A DNA stretch of 64,000 bases from Bacillota bacterium (GTDB lineage Bacteria; Bacillota; Clostridia; Christensenellales; Aristaeellaceae): assembly GCA_023425025.1 (NCBI GenBank), contig JAFADG010000058.1, positions 1 through 64,000 on the forward strand, read 5' to 3'. This document shows positions 24,473 to 33,330 of the stretch, piece after piece (the first letter of the stretch is position 1; each line of letters starts with the position of its first letter). The notes beneath the pieces are model-generated. The model made no database searches and had not been told where the DNA came from. It saw nothing but the letters and a program-made list of their open reading frames with translations. A program made the translations under genes and the position numbers.

Positions 24473-26563
24473 ATGCCGCAGCCGCTTCTGACGACAAAAC
24501 TTTTCATTCCCCGCAGTTCCGCCCGCACCGTCACACGGCAGACGCTTGTTGACTGTTGGGTCAACTCTTATGACGCCGGCAGTAAAGCAACCTTGATCTG
24601 CGCTCCCGCCGGGTACGGCAAAACCACTTTGATGCTGGACTTGATTGCCGCGGCAAAAGCCGTCCCCGCATGGCTCACGCTGGATGAGGACGATAACGAT
24701 ACAAAGCGCTTTTTCACTTATCTGTGTGCTGCTATCCAAAAAGCAGCAATCCCCTTAAGTGAAGATTTAAGCGCCCTTTTGCAGGACACCGGCTTTGCGG
24801 CCCCCGAAGCCCTATTGACCTTGCTGATCGGCAGCATTGCGGAACATGAACAAAAAGTCCTGCTGGTGCTGGATGACTATCACGCCATCCGAAATCCCAA
24901 AATACACAGCCTGATGCAATTTTTGCTCGCCCATCAACCCTCCAATCTGCACATGGCCCTGCTCACCAGGGAAGATCCTCCCCTTCCCCTCTCCCGTCTG
25001 CGAATCGCCGAGGAATTGACGGAATTGCGCGCCGGCGATCTGATGTTCCGGGAAGAGGATACGGCGCGGCTGCTTGCGCTGTCGCCGGAAACAGCCGCCT
25101 TGGAAGCTTCCGCCCAAAGGATCACAACCCTCACCGTCGGCTGGGCCGCAGGCATCAAGCTGTACGCGCTGGCGCTGAAGGGCCGCGGCAGCAATGAGGC
25201 GGCCGCCTATATCGATCAGCTGTCGAGCACCCATGCCTATATCATTGACTACCTGGTCGAAGGGGTGCTGAACAATCAGCCGGGGGAGGTGCGCTCCTTC
25301 CTGCAAAAAACCTCTGTCCTCACGCGCATGGACGGCGCGCTGTGCGATGCCCTGACCGGGCAAAGCGGCGGCGGAGAAATGCTGCGGGAAGTCAGCCGCA
25401 GAAACCTTTTCCTGACAGCGATGGACGATCAAAGGAAATGGTTCCGCTACCATCCCCTCTTTGCGGACGCCGTCCGCGCAAACCTTGCAAAATCGGAGGA
25501 GCGGCTTTTGTGCATCCGCGCGTCCCGGCACATGAAGGAACGGGGCTTTGACCATGAGGCGGTGGCTTACGCCTTCAAATCGGGAGATATGCCCTTTGCA
25601 TGCAAGATGGTGGAAGACAGCACCGAAGAAACCTTTCGCACCGCGCAGCTTGAGACCCTGCTTGGCTGGCTCAAGGCGCTGCCCGATGCCCTGGTGAAAG
25701 ACAGCGAGGCCTTGTGCGTGCGCCGGCCCATCGCCTGCTTCATCACCGGCCGTATGGAGGAAGCCCTATCCCATGTGGCTGCCCTGGATCCGGATTTTGA
25801 AAATACCGCCTCCCGTCATAACCGCGGCCTGCTTTTATGCATCCGGGCCATGGCGGCCAGCGCAGCAGGGCAGGATGCCCAGCCTCTGGCCGAGGAAGCG
25901 CTGCGTCTGCTGGAGCCCTGGGACCCCATCGCCAGAACCTCCGCTTACAACACCCTGGGCCGGGCGCAGTTCAAGAAAGGCGACGTGCGATCCGCCGCTC
26001 AGACGTTCGAGAACGCGCTGAAAGCTTCGCTGCACATGGGATACCAATTTGTGACCACCCTCACGATGATGAATTACAGCGCCTGCCTTGGCATGATGGG
26101 CAAACATCAGGAAGCCATTTCAAAGTGCGAAGCCTTTATCGAAGGCATGGCGGAAAAACAGGTGAAGCTGCCGCCCTATGTGGGCATACTGTACGCCGCC
26201 ATGGCCGGTTTTTACAAGGCGCTGGGGGATAAAAGCAAGGCTGAAGCACTGAAATTAAAGGGCGAAGCGCTGTGCAAAAGCATCTCCTACGATGTTTGGG
26301 CATCCCTGAAAATGTATGAATCCCCTGCCCCGCCGCGGCATAAGGAAGCATCCGCGCCGGCCGCCCTGGCGGAAAAGCTCAGCGAGCGCGAAGCCGAAAT
26401 CCTGCACCTTTTGAACGAGGGCCTGAGCAACGGGGATATCGCGAAAAAGCTTTTCATCTCCACCAACACCACCCAATGGCACATTTCCCACCTGTATGGA
26501 AAGCTTGGTGTGAAAAGCCGCACCCAAGCCATCGCCAGGGCCAGGGAACTGAAGCTGCTATAG
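24473..26563 (+). CDS. LuxR family regulator, MalT-like (STAND ATPase)
   Basis: A 696-residue signal-transduction ATPase. The STAND/NB-ARC domain has a P-loop CAPAGYGKTTLML (about 46-58) and an aspartate-rich Walker B VLLVLDDYHAI. A winged-helix and a TPR-like helical middle (about 340-620) follow. The C-terminal LuxR helix-turn-helix reads LSEREAEILHLLNEGLSNGD and IAKKLFISTNTTQWHISHLY. MalT-type proteins bind an inducer in the middle region, oligomerise with ATP, and activate transcription. The likely targets are unknown; the divergent serine hydrolase is the nearest candidate. GGGGGAAGG lies before the ATG. Confidence 0.92.
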   Translation: MPQPLLTTKLFIPRSSARTVTRQTLVDCWVNSYDAGSKATLICAPAGYGKTTLMLDLIAAAKAVPAWLTLDEDDNDTKRFFTYLCAAIQKAAIPLSEDLSALLQDTGFAAPEALLTLLIGSIAEHEQKVLLVLDDYHAIRNPKIHSLMQFLLAHQPSNLHMALLTREDPPLPLSRLRIAEELTELRAGDLMFREEDTARLLALSPETAALEASAQRITTLTVGWAAGIKLYALALKGRGSNEAAAYIDQLSSTHAYIIDYLVEGVLNNQPGEVRSFLQKTSVLTRMDGALCDALTGQSGGGEMLREVSRRNLFLTAMDDQRKWFRYHPLFADAVRANLAKSEERLLCIRASRHMKERGFDHEAVAYAFKSGDMPFACKMVEDSTEETFRTAQLETLLGWLKALPDALVKDSEALCVRRPIACFITGRMEEALSHVAALDPDFENTASRHNRGLLLCIRAMAASAAGQDAQPLAEEALRLLEPWDPIARTSAYNTLGRAQFKKGDVRSAAQTFENALKASLHMGYQFVTTLTMMNYSACLGMMGKHQEAISKCEAFIEGMAEKQVKLPPYVGILYAAMAGFYKALGDKSKAEALKLKGEALCKSISYDVWASLKMYESPAPPRHKEASAPAALAEKLSEREAEILHLLNEGLSNGDIAKKLFISTNTTQWHISHLYGKLGVKSRTQAIARARELKLL

Positions 26564-26583
26564 TCAGCTTTTCTACGCCGGTC

Positions 26584-26612
26584 TTGCCTGATTTGCCAAA
26601 ACAAGGTATACT
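26584..26612 (+). promoter_or_regulatory. Promoter for the isomerase-glmM operon
   Basis: TTGCCT, a 17-base spacer and TATACT, about 55 bases before the first start codon. Confidence 0.65.
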
Positions 26613-26668
26613 ATGCATCGTGTGGATTCGCGCAGTATACTCATCAGAAGCTTAAGGGGGATCATCAT

Positions 26669-27634
26669 ATGAAGCTTTCCGTATTCAATCCCGTATTGGC
26701 CACCGTCTCGCTGGAGGAGGCCTGCAAATACCTGCAAAGCAACGGAGTCCAATGGATGGAAATGGGCAGCGGCGGGTATCCTGGAAAAGCGCACTGCGAT
26801 CCGGAGGCGCTGCTGAAAAGCCCGGAAAAACTGGAGGCCTTCCAGGCCACGTTGAAAAAGTACGGCATCTCGCTGCCAGCACTGTCTGTGCATGGCAATC
26901 CCGTGCATCCGGACAAGGCCATTGCCGCCCAATTCCACAAGGATTTTGAAAACGCGGTGCTCCTGGCAAAGAAGCTTGGCATCACCCGCATCGTCACCTT
27001 CAGCGGCTGCCCCGGCGGCAGCCCGGAGGATAAAACCCCCAACTGGGTCACCTGCTCCTGGCCGGATGACTACAAAAACATACTGGAATACCAGTGGAAC
27101 CAGGTGCTCATCCCCTACTGGAAAGAAACCGCGGCCTGGGCCGCCGCCCAAGGTATCGAAAAGATTGCCTTTGAAATGCATCCGGGCTTCTGCGTATACA
27201 ATCCGGCCACGCTTTTGCGCCTGCGCAAGGCCGTAGGCCCGATCCTGGGCGCCAACCTGGACCCCAGCCACCTGTTCTGGCAGGGCATTGATCCGGTAGC
27301 CGCCATCCGGGAACTGGGCGAGGCCATTTACTTCTTCCACGCCAAGGATACCAAGATCAACCCCTACAACACGGCCGCCAATGGCGTGCTGGATATCCGC
27401 CATTATGGGGACGAGGCGCAGCGCAGCTGGATTTTCCGCACCGTAGGCTACGGCCACGACGCCGGCGTATGGAAGGATATCATCTCCAGCCTTCGCATGG
27501 CCGGCTATGACGATGTGATTTCCATCGAGCACGAAGACAGCCTCATGAGCCCGCTGGAAGGGCTGCAAAAGGCCATCGCCTTCTTAAAGCAGGTGCTGAT
27601 TTTTGAAGAAGCCGGCCCCATCTACTGGGCATAA
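26669..27634 (+). CDS. Sugar phosphate isomerase/epimerase (TIM barrel)
   Basis: A 321-residue metal-dependent TIM barrel of the AP-endonuclease-2 fold, the family of IolE, IolI and hydroxypyruvate isomerases. Metal-ligand segments are visible: FEMHPGFCVYN, NLDPSHLFWQG, FFHAKDTKI, and ISIEHED near the C-terminus. SVHGNP is the early His strand. The reaction cannot be named. AAGGGGGATC precedes the ATG. It ends 10 bases before glmM, so they form one transcript, an unusual partner for glmM. Confidence 0.88.
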   Translation: MKLSVFNPVLATVSLEEACKYLQSNGVQWMEMGSGGYPGKAHCDPEALLKSPEKLEAFQATLKKYGISLPALSVHGNPVHPDKAIAAQFHKDFENAVLLAKKLGITRIVTFSGCPGGSPEDKTPNWVTCSWPDDYKNILEYQWNQVLIPYWKETAAWAAAQGIEKIAFEMHPGFCVYNPATLLRLRKAVGPILGANLDPSHLFWQGIDPVAAIRELGEAIYFFHAKDTKINPYNTAANGVLDIRHYGDEAQRSWIFRTVGYGHDAGVWKDIISSLRMAGYDDVISIEHEDSLMSPLEGLQKAIAFLKQVLIFEEAGPIYWA

Positions 27635-27644
27635 GGAGGTTCGT

Positions 27645-28991
27645 ATGGCAAGGTTGTTTGGCACCGACGGCGTCCGCGGCATCGCCAACGCGGACCTTAC
27701 CTGTGACATGGCCTTTCGGCTAGGCCAGGCGGGAGCCTACCTGCTGGGCAGCAATGTGCACCGGCCCACGCTGCTGGTAGGCCGCGATACGCGCATCAGC
27801 GGCGAAATGCTGGAGGCCGCGCTGGTGGCCGGTATCTGTTCGGTAGGGGCCAGGGCCGTTCTGGTGGATGTACTGCCGACGCCAGGCATCGCCCACCTTA
27901 CGCGCTATTATGGCGCGGACGCCGGCGTTGTCATCTCCGCCTCCCACAACACGGTGGAATACAACGGCATCAAGTTTTTTGACCGCAACGGCTGCAAGCT
28001 GCCCGACGAGCTGGAAGACCGCATCGAGGCGGTACTGACCCAGGGCGACCCCAATATGGCTCTGCCCACAGGCGTCAAAATCGGCCGACGCGTACGCCAG
28101 GTCAACGCCCAGCGCCGCTATATCGATTTTGTCAAGGAGACCACCAGCGAACGGCTGGATGGGCTGCACATCGTCGTTGACTGCGCCCAGGGCGCCGCCT
28201 ATCAGGTGGCTCCCCTGGCCCTGCGGGAGCTGGGGGCCACGGTTTCCGTGTATTATCACGAGCCGGACGGCACCAACATCAACGAAAACTGCGGTTCCAC
28301 TCACCCTGAAAGGCTTTGCGAGCTGGTGCGGGAACTGGGCGCCGATATCGGGCTGGCCTTTGACGGCGATGCCGACAGGCTGATCGCCGTGGATGAGCGG
28401 GGGCAGATCATCAACGGCGACCAGGTCATGTGCATCTGCGCCGTACATATGAAGGAGCAGGGCACGCTGAAGAACAATACCCTGGTCACCACCGTCATGA
28501 GCAACATGGGCCTGGATATCGCGCTGAAAAAACACGGAATCAACAACGTCAAAACAAAGGTCGGCGACAGATACGTATTGGAAAAAATGCTGGCGGACGG
28601 TTTCAACCTGGGCGGCGAGCAAAGCGGGCATGTGATCTTCCTGGATCACAACACCACGGGCGACGGCCTGATCACAGCCGTCCAGCTATTGACCGTCATG
28701 GTGAAAACAAAGCAGAGCCTGGGCCGTTTATCGAAGGTCATGCAGGTCCTTCCCCAATCCCAGTACGCGGCCAAGGTTTCCGACCGGCACAAATATGATT
28801 TTGACAAGGATGAAGAAATTGTCGCGGCCATCAAGGCGCTGGAGAAAAAGTATGACGGCCGCGGCCGTGTGCTGGTGCGGGCCAGCGGCACTGAACCACT
28901 GGTCCGGGTCATGATCGAGGGAGAAGATCAGCTGCAAATGGATGCCGATGTCTACAGCCTCTCCGTGCTGATCGAAAGAAAGCTGCAGTAA
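27645..28991 (+). CDS. glmM: Phosphoglucosamine mutase
   Basis: Converts glucosamine-6-phosphate to glucosamine-1-phosphate on the way to UDP-GlcNAc and peptidoglycan. The 448-residue product has all family motifs: FGTDGVRGIAN at the start, the phosphoserine loop VISASHNTVEYNGIKFF, the metal loop AFDGDADRLIAVD, the substrate loop GGEQSGHVIF, and the phosphate-binding RASGTEPLVRVM. AAGGAGG lies before the ATG. Confidence 0.98.
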   Translation: MARLFGTDGVRGIANADLTCDMAFRLGQAGAYLLGSNVHRPTLLVGRDTRISGEMLEAALVAGICSVGARAVLVDVLPTPGIAHLTRYYGADAGVVISASHNTVEYNGIKFFDRNGCKLPDELEDRIEAVLTQGDPNMALPTGVKIGRRVRQVNAQRRYIDFVKETTSERLDGLHIVVDCAQGAAYQVAPLALRELGATVSVYYHEPDGTNINENCGSTHPERLCELVRELGADIGLAFDGDADRLIAVDERGQIINGDQVMCICAVHMKEQGTLKNNTLVTTVMSNMGLDIALKKHGINNVKTKVGDRYVLEKMLADGFNLGGEQSGHVIFLDHNTTGDGLITAVQLLTVMVKTKQSLGRLSKVMQVLPQSQYAAKVSDRHKYDFDKDEEIVAAIKALEKKYDGRGRVLVRASGTEPLVRVMIEGEDQLQMDADVYSLSVLIERKLQ

Positions 28992-29012
28992 TATAGCTTC
29001 CGACAAACGCTA

Positions 29013-29042
29013 AAAAGCCGACCAGATTTTCTGGCCGGCTTC
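29013..29042 (-). terminator. Terminator between glmM and secG
   Basis: AGCCGGCCAGA pairs with TCTGGTCGGCT on the minus strand, followed by TTTTT. It lies between the convergent stops of glmM and secG and best suits secG. Confidence 0.8.
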
Positions 29043-29054
29043 TGCGTATACTTA

Positions 29055-29282
29055 TCAGGAAAGAATCAGGGAAACGACGGACATAACGACAAATATGACC
29101 GCGCAGATCTTGGTGATCAGCGCCAGCTTGCCTTCAACAGACTTCGCCTTGTTTTTGCCAAAGAAGGTCTCCGCACCGCCGGCGATGGCGCCAAGGCCCT
29201 GCGCCTGGCCGCTCTGCAAAAGCACGGTAACGGTCATCACCAAAGCCGAAATGACCAAAAGAATATTGACAACGATCTGCAT
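29055..29282 (-). CDS. secG: Protein translocase subunit SecG
   Basis: A small SecYEG channel subunit. The 75-residue product has two transmembrane helices (about 3-21 and 54-74) joined by the conserved loop LLQSGQAQGLGAIAGGAETF with FFGKNKAKS. AAGGAGGG precedes the ATG. It stands alone between glmM and the carboxyltransferase cluster. Confidence 0.96.
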   Translation of the reverse strand: MQIVVNILLVISALVMTVTVLLQSGQAQGLGAIAGGAETFFGKNKAKSVEGKLALITKICAVIFVVMSVVSLILS

Positions 29283-29393
29283 GTAAAAACCCTCCTTGAA
29301 CTCAAGCCCACATATCATACCATGCTTGCAGGGAAAATACAAGCATTCCCCAAAAAAATGGTACAAATCAGGCAGATTTACGCAAGCCCCGCA

Positions 29394-30794
29394 TCATACC
29401 GGCAGGGTTTTGTCCTGGCGGTTCAATTGCGTGTTGTCGATGCCATACTTCTGGGCCTGGCGGTACTGGAAGAACTTCACCGCGACCTGGGGGAACAGGG
29501 CGTAGGACAGCACGTCTTCCTCCTGCTCGTAGTACTCGCGGATCTCTTCGCGGTACTTGTCAAGCTCCGGCGGAATATCGTCGGCAGGACGCTTGGTGAT
29601 GACGGTGGCATCTCCGATCACCTTTTTGCGAACTTCTTCATTGACCGGCGCGGGCAGACGGCCGTATTCGCCGCGAAGCATTGCCTTGGTCTCCTTGGAA
29701 ACCAGCTTGTACCGCTCGCCGCCCAGAATGTTCATGACCGCCTGGGTGCCCACGATTTGGCTGGTGGGGGTCACCAGGGGCGGATAGCCGCAGTCCTTGC
29801 GTACGTTGGGAATTTCCGCCAGCACATCATAGTATTTGTCCATGGCGTTGGCTTCCTTCAACTGGCCGATCAGGTTGGAGAGCATGCCGCCGGGCACCTG
29901 ATAAATCAGCGTATTGGTATCCACCGCCAGCACCCGCTCGGGATCGCGCCAGCCATCCTTGGTCAGCCTGGCAGCCACATTGCGGAAATGGGCCGCGATC
30001 TCGCTCAAAAGACCAAGGTCAAAGCCGGTGTCATATTCCGTGCCCTTCAGCGTGGCCACCAGCGCTTCGGTGGCGGGCTGGGCGGTGCCGTTGCCCAAGG
30101 GGGACAAGGCGGTATCCACGATGTCCACGCCGGCTTCCACGGCCTTCAAAAGCGTCATATCGCCGGTGCCGGTGGTGTTGTGGGTGTGCATGACGATGGG
30201 CAGTTTGGTGGCGGCCTTCAGCCGCTTGATCAGCGAATAGGCGCTGTAGGGCAGCAGCAGGTTAGCCATGTCCTTGATGCAGATGATGTCCGCGCCCATG
30301 GCCTCGATGTCTTCGGCCAGCTTCACGAAGTAATCCTCCGTGTGCACGGGCGATACGGTGTAGCTCATGGCGACCTCGGCCGTTCCACCATACTTTTTGG
30401 TGGCTTTGACCGCGGTTTCCATGTTGCGAAGGTCATTCAAGGCGTCGAAGGTGCGGATGATGTCAATGCCGTTTTCCAGCGTTTTCTTGACAAAATAATC
30501 CACAACGTCGTCCGCATAATGCTTGTAGCCCAGAATGTTCTGACCGCGGAAGAGCATTTGCAGCTTTGTGTTGGGCATGGCTTTGCGAAGGACCCGAAGC
30601 CGCTCCCAGGGATCTTCATTCAAAAAGCGGAGACAGGCGTCAAAGGTGGCCCCGCCCCAGCATTCCAGGGAAAAGTACCCCACCTTGTCCAGCTTTTCGC
30701 AGGCGGGCAGCATCTCGCTTGTTTTCATGCGGGTTGCGGCCTGCGACTGGTGCGCGTCGCGCAATATGGTATCTGTAATCAATACTTTGGGCAT
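29394..30794 (-). CDS. Pyruvate/oxaloacetate carboxyltransferase subunit (OadA-like, without biotin domain)
   Basis: It transfers a carboxyl group between carboxybiotin and pyruvate/oxaloacetate. The 466-residue product starts TDTILRDAHQSQAATRM, the conserved metal-site start of the family, and includes the TIM-barrel motifs FRGQNILGY, IRTFDALND, CIKDMANLL with the reactive Lys, and MHTHNTTGTG with His metal ligands. It ends before a biotinyl domain, which is encoded separately by the next gene upstream. It equals the alpha subunit of oxaloacetate decarboxylase or the 5S subunit of transcarboxylase. Last gene of a four-gene cluster. Confidence 0.92.
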   Translation of the reverse strand: MPKVLITDTILRDAHQSQAATRMKTSEMLPACEKLDKVGYFSLECWGGATFDACLRFLNEDPWERLRVLRKAMPNTKLQMLFRGQNILGYKHYADDVVDYFVKKTLENGIDIIRTFDALNDLRNMETAVKATKKYGGTAEVAMSYTVSPVHTEDYFVKLAEDIEAMGADIICIKDMANLLLPYSAYSLIKRLKAATKLPIVMHTHNTTGTGDMTLLKAVEAGVDIVDTALSPLGNGTAQPATEALVATLKGTEYDTGFDLGLLSEIAAHFRNVAARLTKDGWRDPERVLAVDTNTLIYQVPGGMLSNLIGQLKEANAMDKYYDVLAEIPNVRKDCGYPPLVTPTSQIVGTQAVMNILGGERYKLVSKETKAMLRGEYGRLPAPVNEEVRKKVIGDATVITKRPADDIPPELDKYREEIREYYEQEEDVLSYALFPQVAVKFFQYRQAQKYGIDNTQLNRQDKTLPV

Positions 30795-30826
30795 AGCGCT
30801 AAACTCCTTTACAACAATGCGGCCTG

Positions 30827-31252
30827 TCAGGCGATGGTCACCAGCACCTCGTTGGCGTTCACGCTGGAGCCCTTGGAGGCGACGACCTGCGCGACGGTGC
30901 CATCCACAGGAGAGATAATTTCATTTTCCATCTTCATGGCTTCCAGGATCAAGAGCACGGCGCCCTTCTTGACAGCGTCGCCCGCCTTGACCTTTACGTC
31001 CACAACGGTTCCGGGCATGGGCGCTTTGACGGGCTGGCCGCCGGCAACAGGCGCGGCCTTGGGGGCGGCGGCAGGGGCCGGAGCGGCTGCGGGAGCCGGC
31101 GCGGCAGCAGCAACGGGTGCGGCAACAGGCGCGGGTGCGGCGGGAGCAGCGACAGGAACGGCGGAGCGGATCACGGGGGCAGCGCCGGCGGCAACCTCTT
31201 CTACTTCCACTTCATAAGATACCCCGTTAACGGTAATCACAAACTTGCGCAT
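30827..31252 (-). CDS. Biotin carboxyl carrier protein
   Basis: It carries carboxybiotin between the two carboxyltransferase subunits encoded beside it. The 141-residue product has a short N-terminal domain (MRKFVITVNGVSYEVEVEEV), a long Ala/Pro linker (about 24-68), and a biotinyl domain (about 72-141) with the EAMKM motif; the biotinylated Lys is at about 107. The linker repeat AP/PA is usual for mobile carriers. The gap to the downstream gene is 32 bases. AAGGAGG precedes the ATG. Confidence 0.96.
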   Translation of the reverse strand: MRKFVITVNGVSYEVEVEEVAAGAAPVIRSAVPVAAPAAPAPVAAPVAAAAPAPAAAPAPAAAPKAAPVAGGQPVKAPMPGTVVDVKVKAGDAVKKGAVLLILEAMKMENEIISPVDGTVAQVVASKGSSVNANEVLVTIA

Positions 31253-31279
31253 ATATAGTTCCTCCTTATTTATTCCATT

Positions 31280-31639
31280 TTACATGCGGCTGTATATCTG
31301 TTCCTCGCGGCCTGCCTTCTGCCAGGCCGGGCTGTTGTGGATCCTGCGCACCTTCCTGACCACAAAGCCGCCCTGATTCTCTTCCCATACGGCGGCAACG
31401 GCGGCGGTCAGCACGGCAATCAGCCTTTCCTGTTCTTCCTGGGCAAGCGTGGCAGCTACGGCGGCGCTTAAAACCGCGGGAAGATTATCGGCAGGCCGGC
31501 TCATGGGAATTTCCGTCTTCGGCTTTGCTTTTCCGGCGCTTTTCATGAGAATCGCGCCGCCAATGATCATAGCCAGACCGGCCAGCACAATCAGGCAGCC
31601 GACGACTGTGATTGAAAGACCAAACACCACCTGGTTCAT
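31280..31639 (-). CDS. OadG family gamma subunit
   Basis: A 119-residue membrane protein with one N-terminal helix (VVFGLSITVVGCLIVLAGLA, about 4-23), then a basic and Ala-rich cytoplasmic part (SAAVAATLAQEEQERLIAVL) and a conserved-looking C-terminus (NSPAWQKAGREEQIYSRM). In sodium-pumping decarboxylases this subunit links the carboxyltransferase to the membrane beta subunit. The chosen ATG has GGGTGA upstream; an ATG four codons earlier touches the ribosome-binding site. Confidence 0.85.
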   Translation of the reverse strand: MNQVVFGLSITVVGCLIVLAGLAMIIGGAILMKSAGKAKPKTEIPMSRPADNLPAVLSAAVAATLAQEEQERLIAVLTAAVAAVWEENQGGFVVRKVRRIHNSPAWQKAGREEQIYSRM

Positions 31640-31657
31640 GTGTTCACCCATCCCTTC

Positions 31658-33142
31658 TTACAGCGGCAGATTGCCGTGCTTTTTGGGCGGGTTGGAATCC
31701 CGCTTGGATGAGAGCATTTCAAGGGCCGCGATCAGGTACTTGCGGGTCTGCGCAGGCTCGATCACATCGTCGAGTATGCCGTCCCTGGCCGCCTGAACGC
31801 CGTCAGCCACGTTGCTGGCATAGTCGTCCACAAGCTTGGCCCTCGCTTCCAACGCGGGCTCCTGGCTCTTGACCAGCTCATCACGGTAGAGCACCTGCAC
31901 CGCAGCTTCCGGCGCAAGGGCGGAGATCACCGTGCCGGGCCAGCCGTAGGCGATGTCCGCGTTGGCCTTGCCGCCCATGGTCACGTAGCTTAAGCCTATG
32001 GCATTGCCCACCACCACCGATACCTTGGGGCTGGTGGCTTCGGCATAGGCGTACAAAAGCTGGCTGGCAGCGGTCAGAAGCCAGCCCTGTTCCTCGGGCT
32101 TTACGATGGCCAGCCCGGCGGAATGGATCAAGCTCACCACCGGCAGGCTGAAGCAATCGCAAAAGCGCACGAAACGGGCCGCTTTGTTGCAGGCACCGGC
32201 CGTCAGCCGGCCCTCATCCTCCGCGAAATTGCCGGCCACCACGCCTACCGTACGGCCGCCAAGGCGGCCCAGTGCGATACGGATGGATTTGGCATAGACG
32301 GCATGCAGTTCAATAAAGCTGCCGCCGTCCATAAGCGCTGCCAGCAGCGCGCCGGAATCACCGGCATCTACAGCAGGCATCAGGCGGTTCAAATCATCCG
32401 TGTCCACAATGGGAGCGTCCTCGGCGTTGCAGCCGGGCAGAAGGTCCAGCACATCCGCGGCAAGCTTCAGCGCCGATTCCTCATTGTCCGCCACAAGGGA
32501 TACCGCGCCCTGGGCCGCAAGCACATCCGCCCCGCCCAAAGCTTTGGCCGAATAATCCTTGCCGGTGGCCGCGCTTATTACCTGGGGGCCAAACACCATC
32601 AGCTCGCCGACATTCTTGGCCATGATGCTGATGTCGGCCATGCGGGCGATCATTGCCGCGCCGCCCGCGCAGGGGCCCAGCACCAGGGATACGATGGGAC
32701 TGACGCCGCTTAAACGGGCCAATTTGGTATAGATTTTCGCATACGCATCCATGGCCTTGGCGCCTTCATCCAGCCTGACGCCGGCGCTGTCGCACAACGC
32801 CAAAACAGGCGCGCCAGTCTTTTGCGCAAGGTCAAGCACCTTCACAATTTTGGCGGCCTGCAAATCCCCCATCGCTCCGCCGTGCACGGTAAAGTCCTGG
32901 GCAAACAGATAAACGGGGCGTTCCCCGACGGTGGCATAACCTGTCACCACCCCTGCGCCCTCCCCATTGCGGGAGACAAAGGTATCCATTTCCACAAAGC
33001 TGCCCGGATCGACAAGCCTTGCGATGCGCTCACGCGCCGTCCATTTGCCGGCCGCGCGCTGCTTTTCCACCCGGCCCGCGTCCCCTTGAACGATGTCCTG
33101 CTTTTTTTCCAGCACCGATTGAACACCCTGGGTACCGTTCAT
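31658..33142 (-). CDS. Acyl-CoA carboxyltransferase (MmdA/PccB-like)
   Basis: A 494-residue subunit of the crotonase-fold carboxyltransferases that move CO2 between biotin and an acyl-CoA such as methylmalonyl/propionyl-CoA. The N-terminal and C-terminal halves each have a CoA-binding motif: LGPCAGGAAMIARMADIS in the first, GGKANADIAYGWPGTVISAL in the second. ARERIARLVDPGSFVEMD and AQDFTVHGGAMG are typical. First gene of the cluster, followed by the gamma subunit at 18 bases. No acetyl-CoA carboxylase partner is near. The acyl-CoA used is inferred, not seen. Confidence 0.92.
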   Translation of the reverse strand: MNGTQGVQSVLEKKQDIVQGDAGRVEKQRAAGKWTARERIARLVDPGSFVEMDTFVSRNGEGAGVVTGYATVGERPVYLFAQDFTVHGGAMGDLQAAKIVKVLDLAQKTGAPVLALCDSAGVRLDEGAKAMDAYAKIYTKLARLSGVSPIVSLVLGPCAGGAAMIARMADISIMAKNVGELMVFGPQVISAATGKDYSAKALGGADVLAAQGAVSLVADNEESALKLAADVLDLLPGCNAEDAPIVDTDDLNRLMPAVDAGDSGALLAALMDGGSFIELHAVYAKSIRIALGRLGGRTVGVVAGNFAEDEGRLTAGACNKAARFVRFCDCFSLPVVSLIHSAGLAIVKPEEQGWLLTAASQLLYAYAEATSPKVSVVVGNAIGLSYVTMGGKANADIAYGWPGTVISALAPEAAVQVLYRDELVKSQEPALEARAKLVDDYASNVADGVQAARDGILDDVIEPAQTRKYLIAALEMLSSKRDSNPPKKHGNLPL

Positions 33143-33290
33143 GATGTTCTCCTCCCGTGGTTTTCCTATAAACCTCCCGACGAGGTGAGTTGAAAACGTT
33201 CAAATCTTACCCACTTTCTATTATTCTACATTCCTCCCCTATTTCCTGCCGAAAACGCAACTTTCTTTGATTTATTTTTCACAAATCATA

Positions 33291-33330
33291 AAATGAAGAA
33301 GCCGCCGCGGACGGCGGTTCCTTCATTTTT
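33291..33330 (-). terminator. Terminator after mnmM
   Basis: AAAATGAAG-gaaCCGCCG pairs with CGGCGGcttCTTCATTTT, a long stem with T runs on both sides, starting at the mnmM stop. Confidence 0.85.

Noticed and set aside
31020..31180. Tandem-repeat-like GCGGC/GGGGC-rich DNA inside the biotin carrier gene
   Set aside because: It encodes the Ala/Pro linker of the carrier, a usual feature, and is not a separate repeat element.
29322..31217. A 631-codon open frame on the plus strand opposite the carboxyltransferase genes
   Set aside because: It runs antisense over two complete genes and their gap, has no ribosome-binding site, and ends in Ala/Gly repeats that mirror the biotin-carrier linker.
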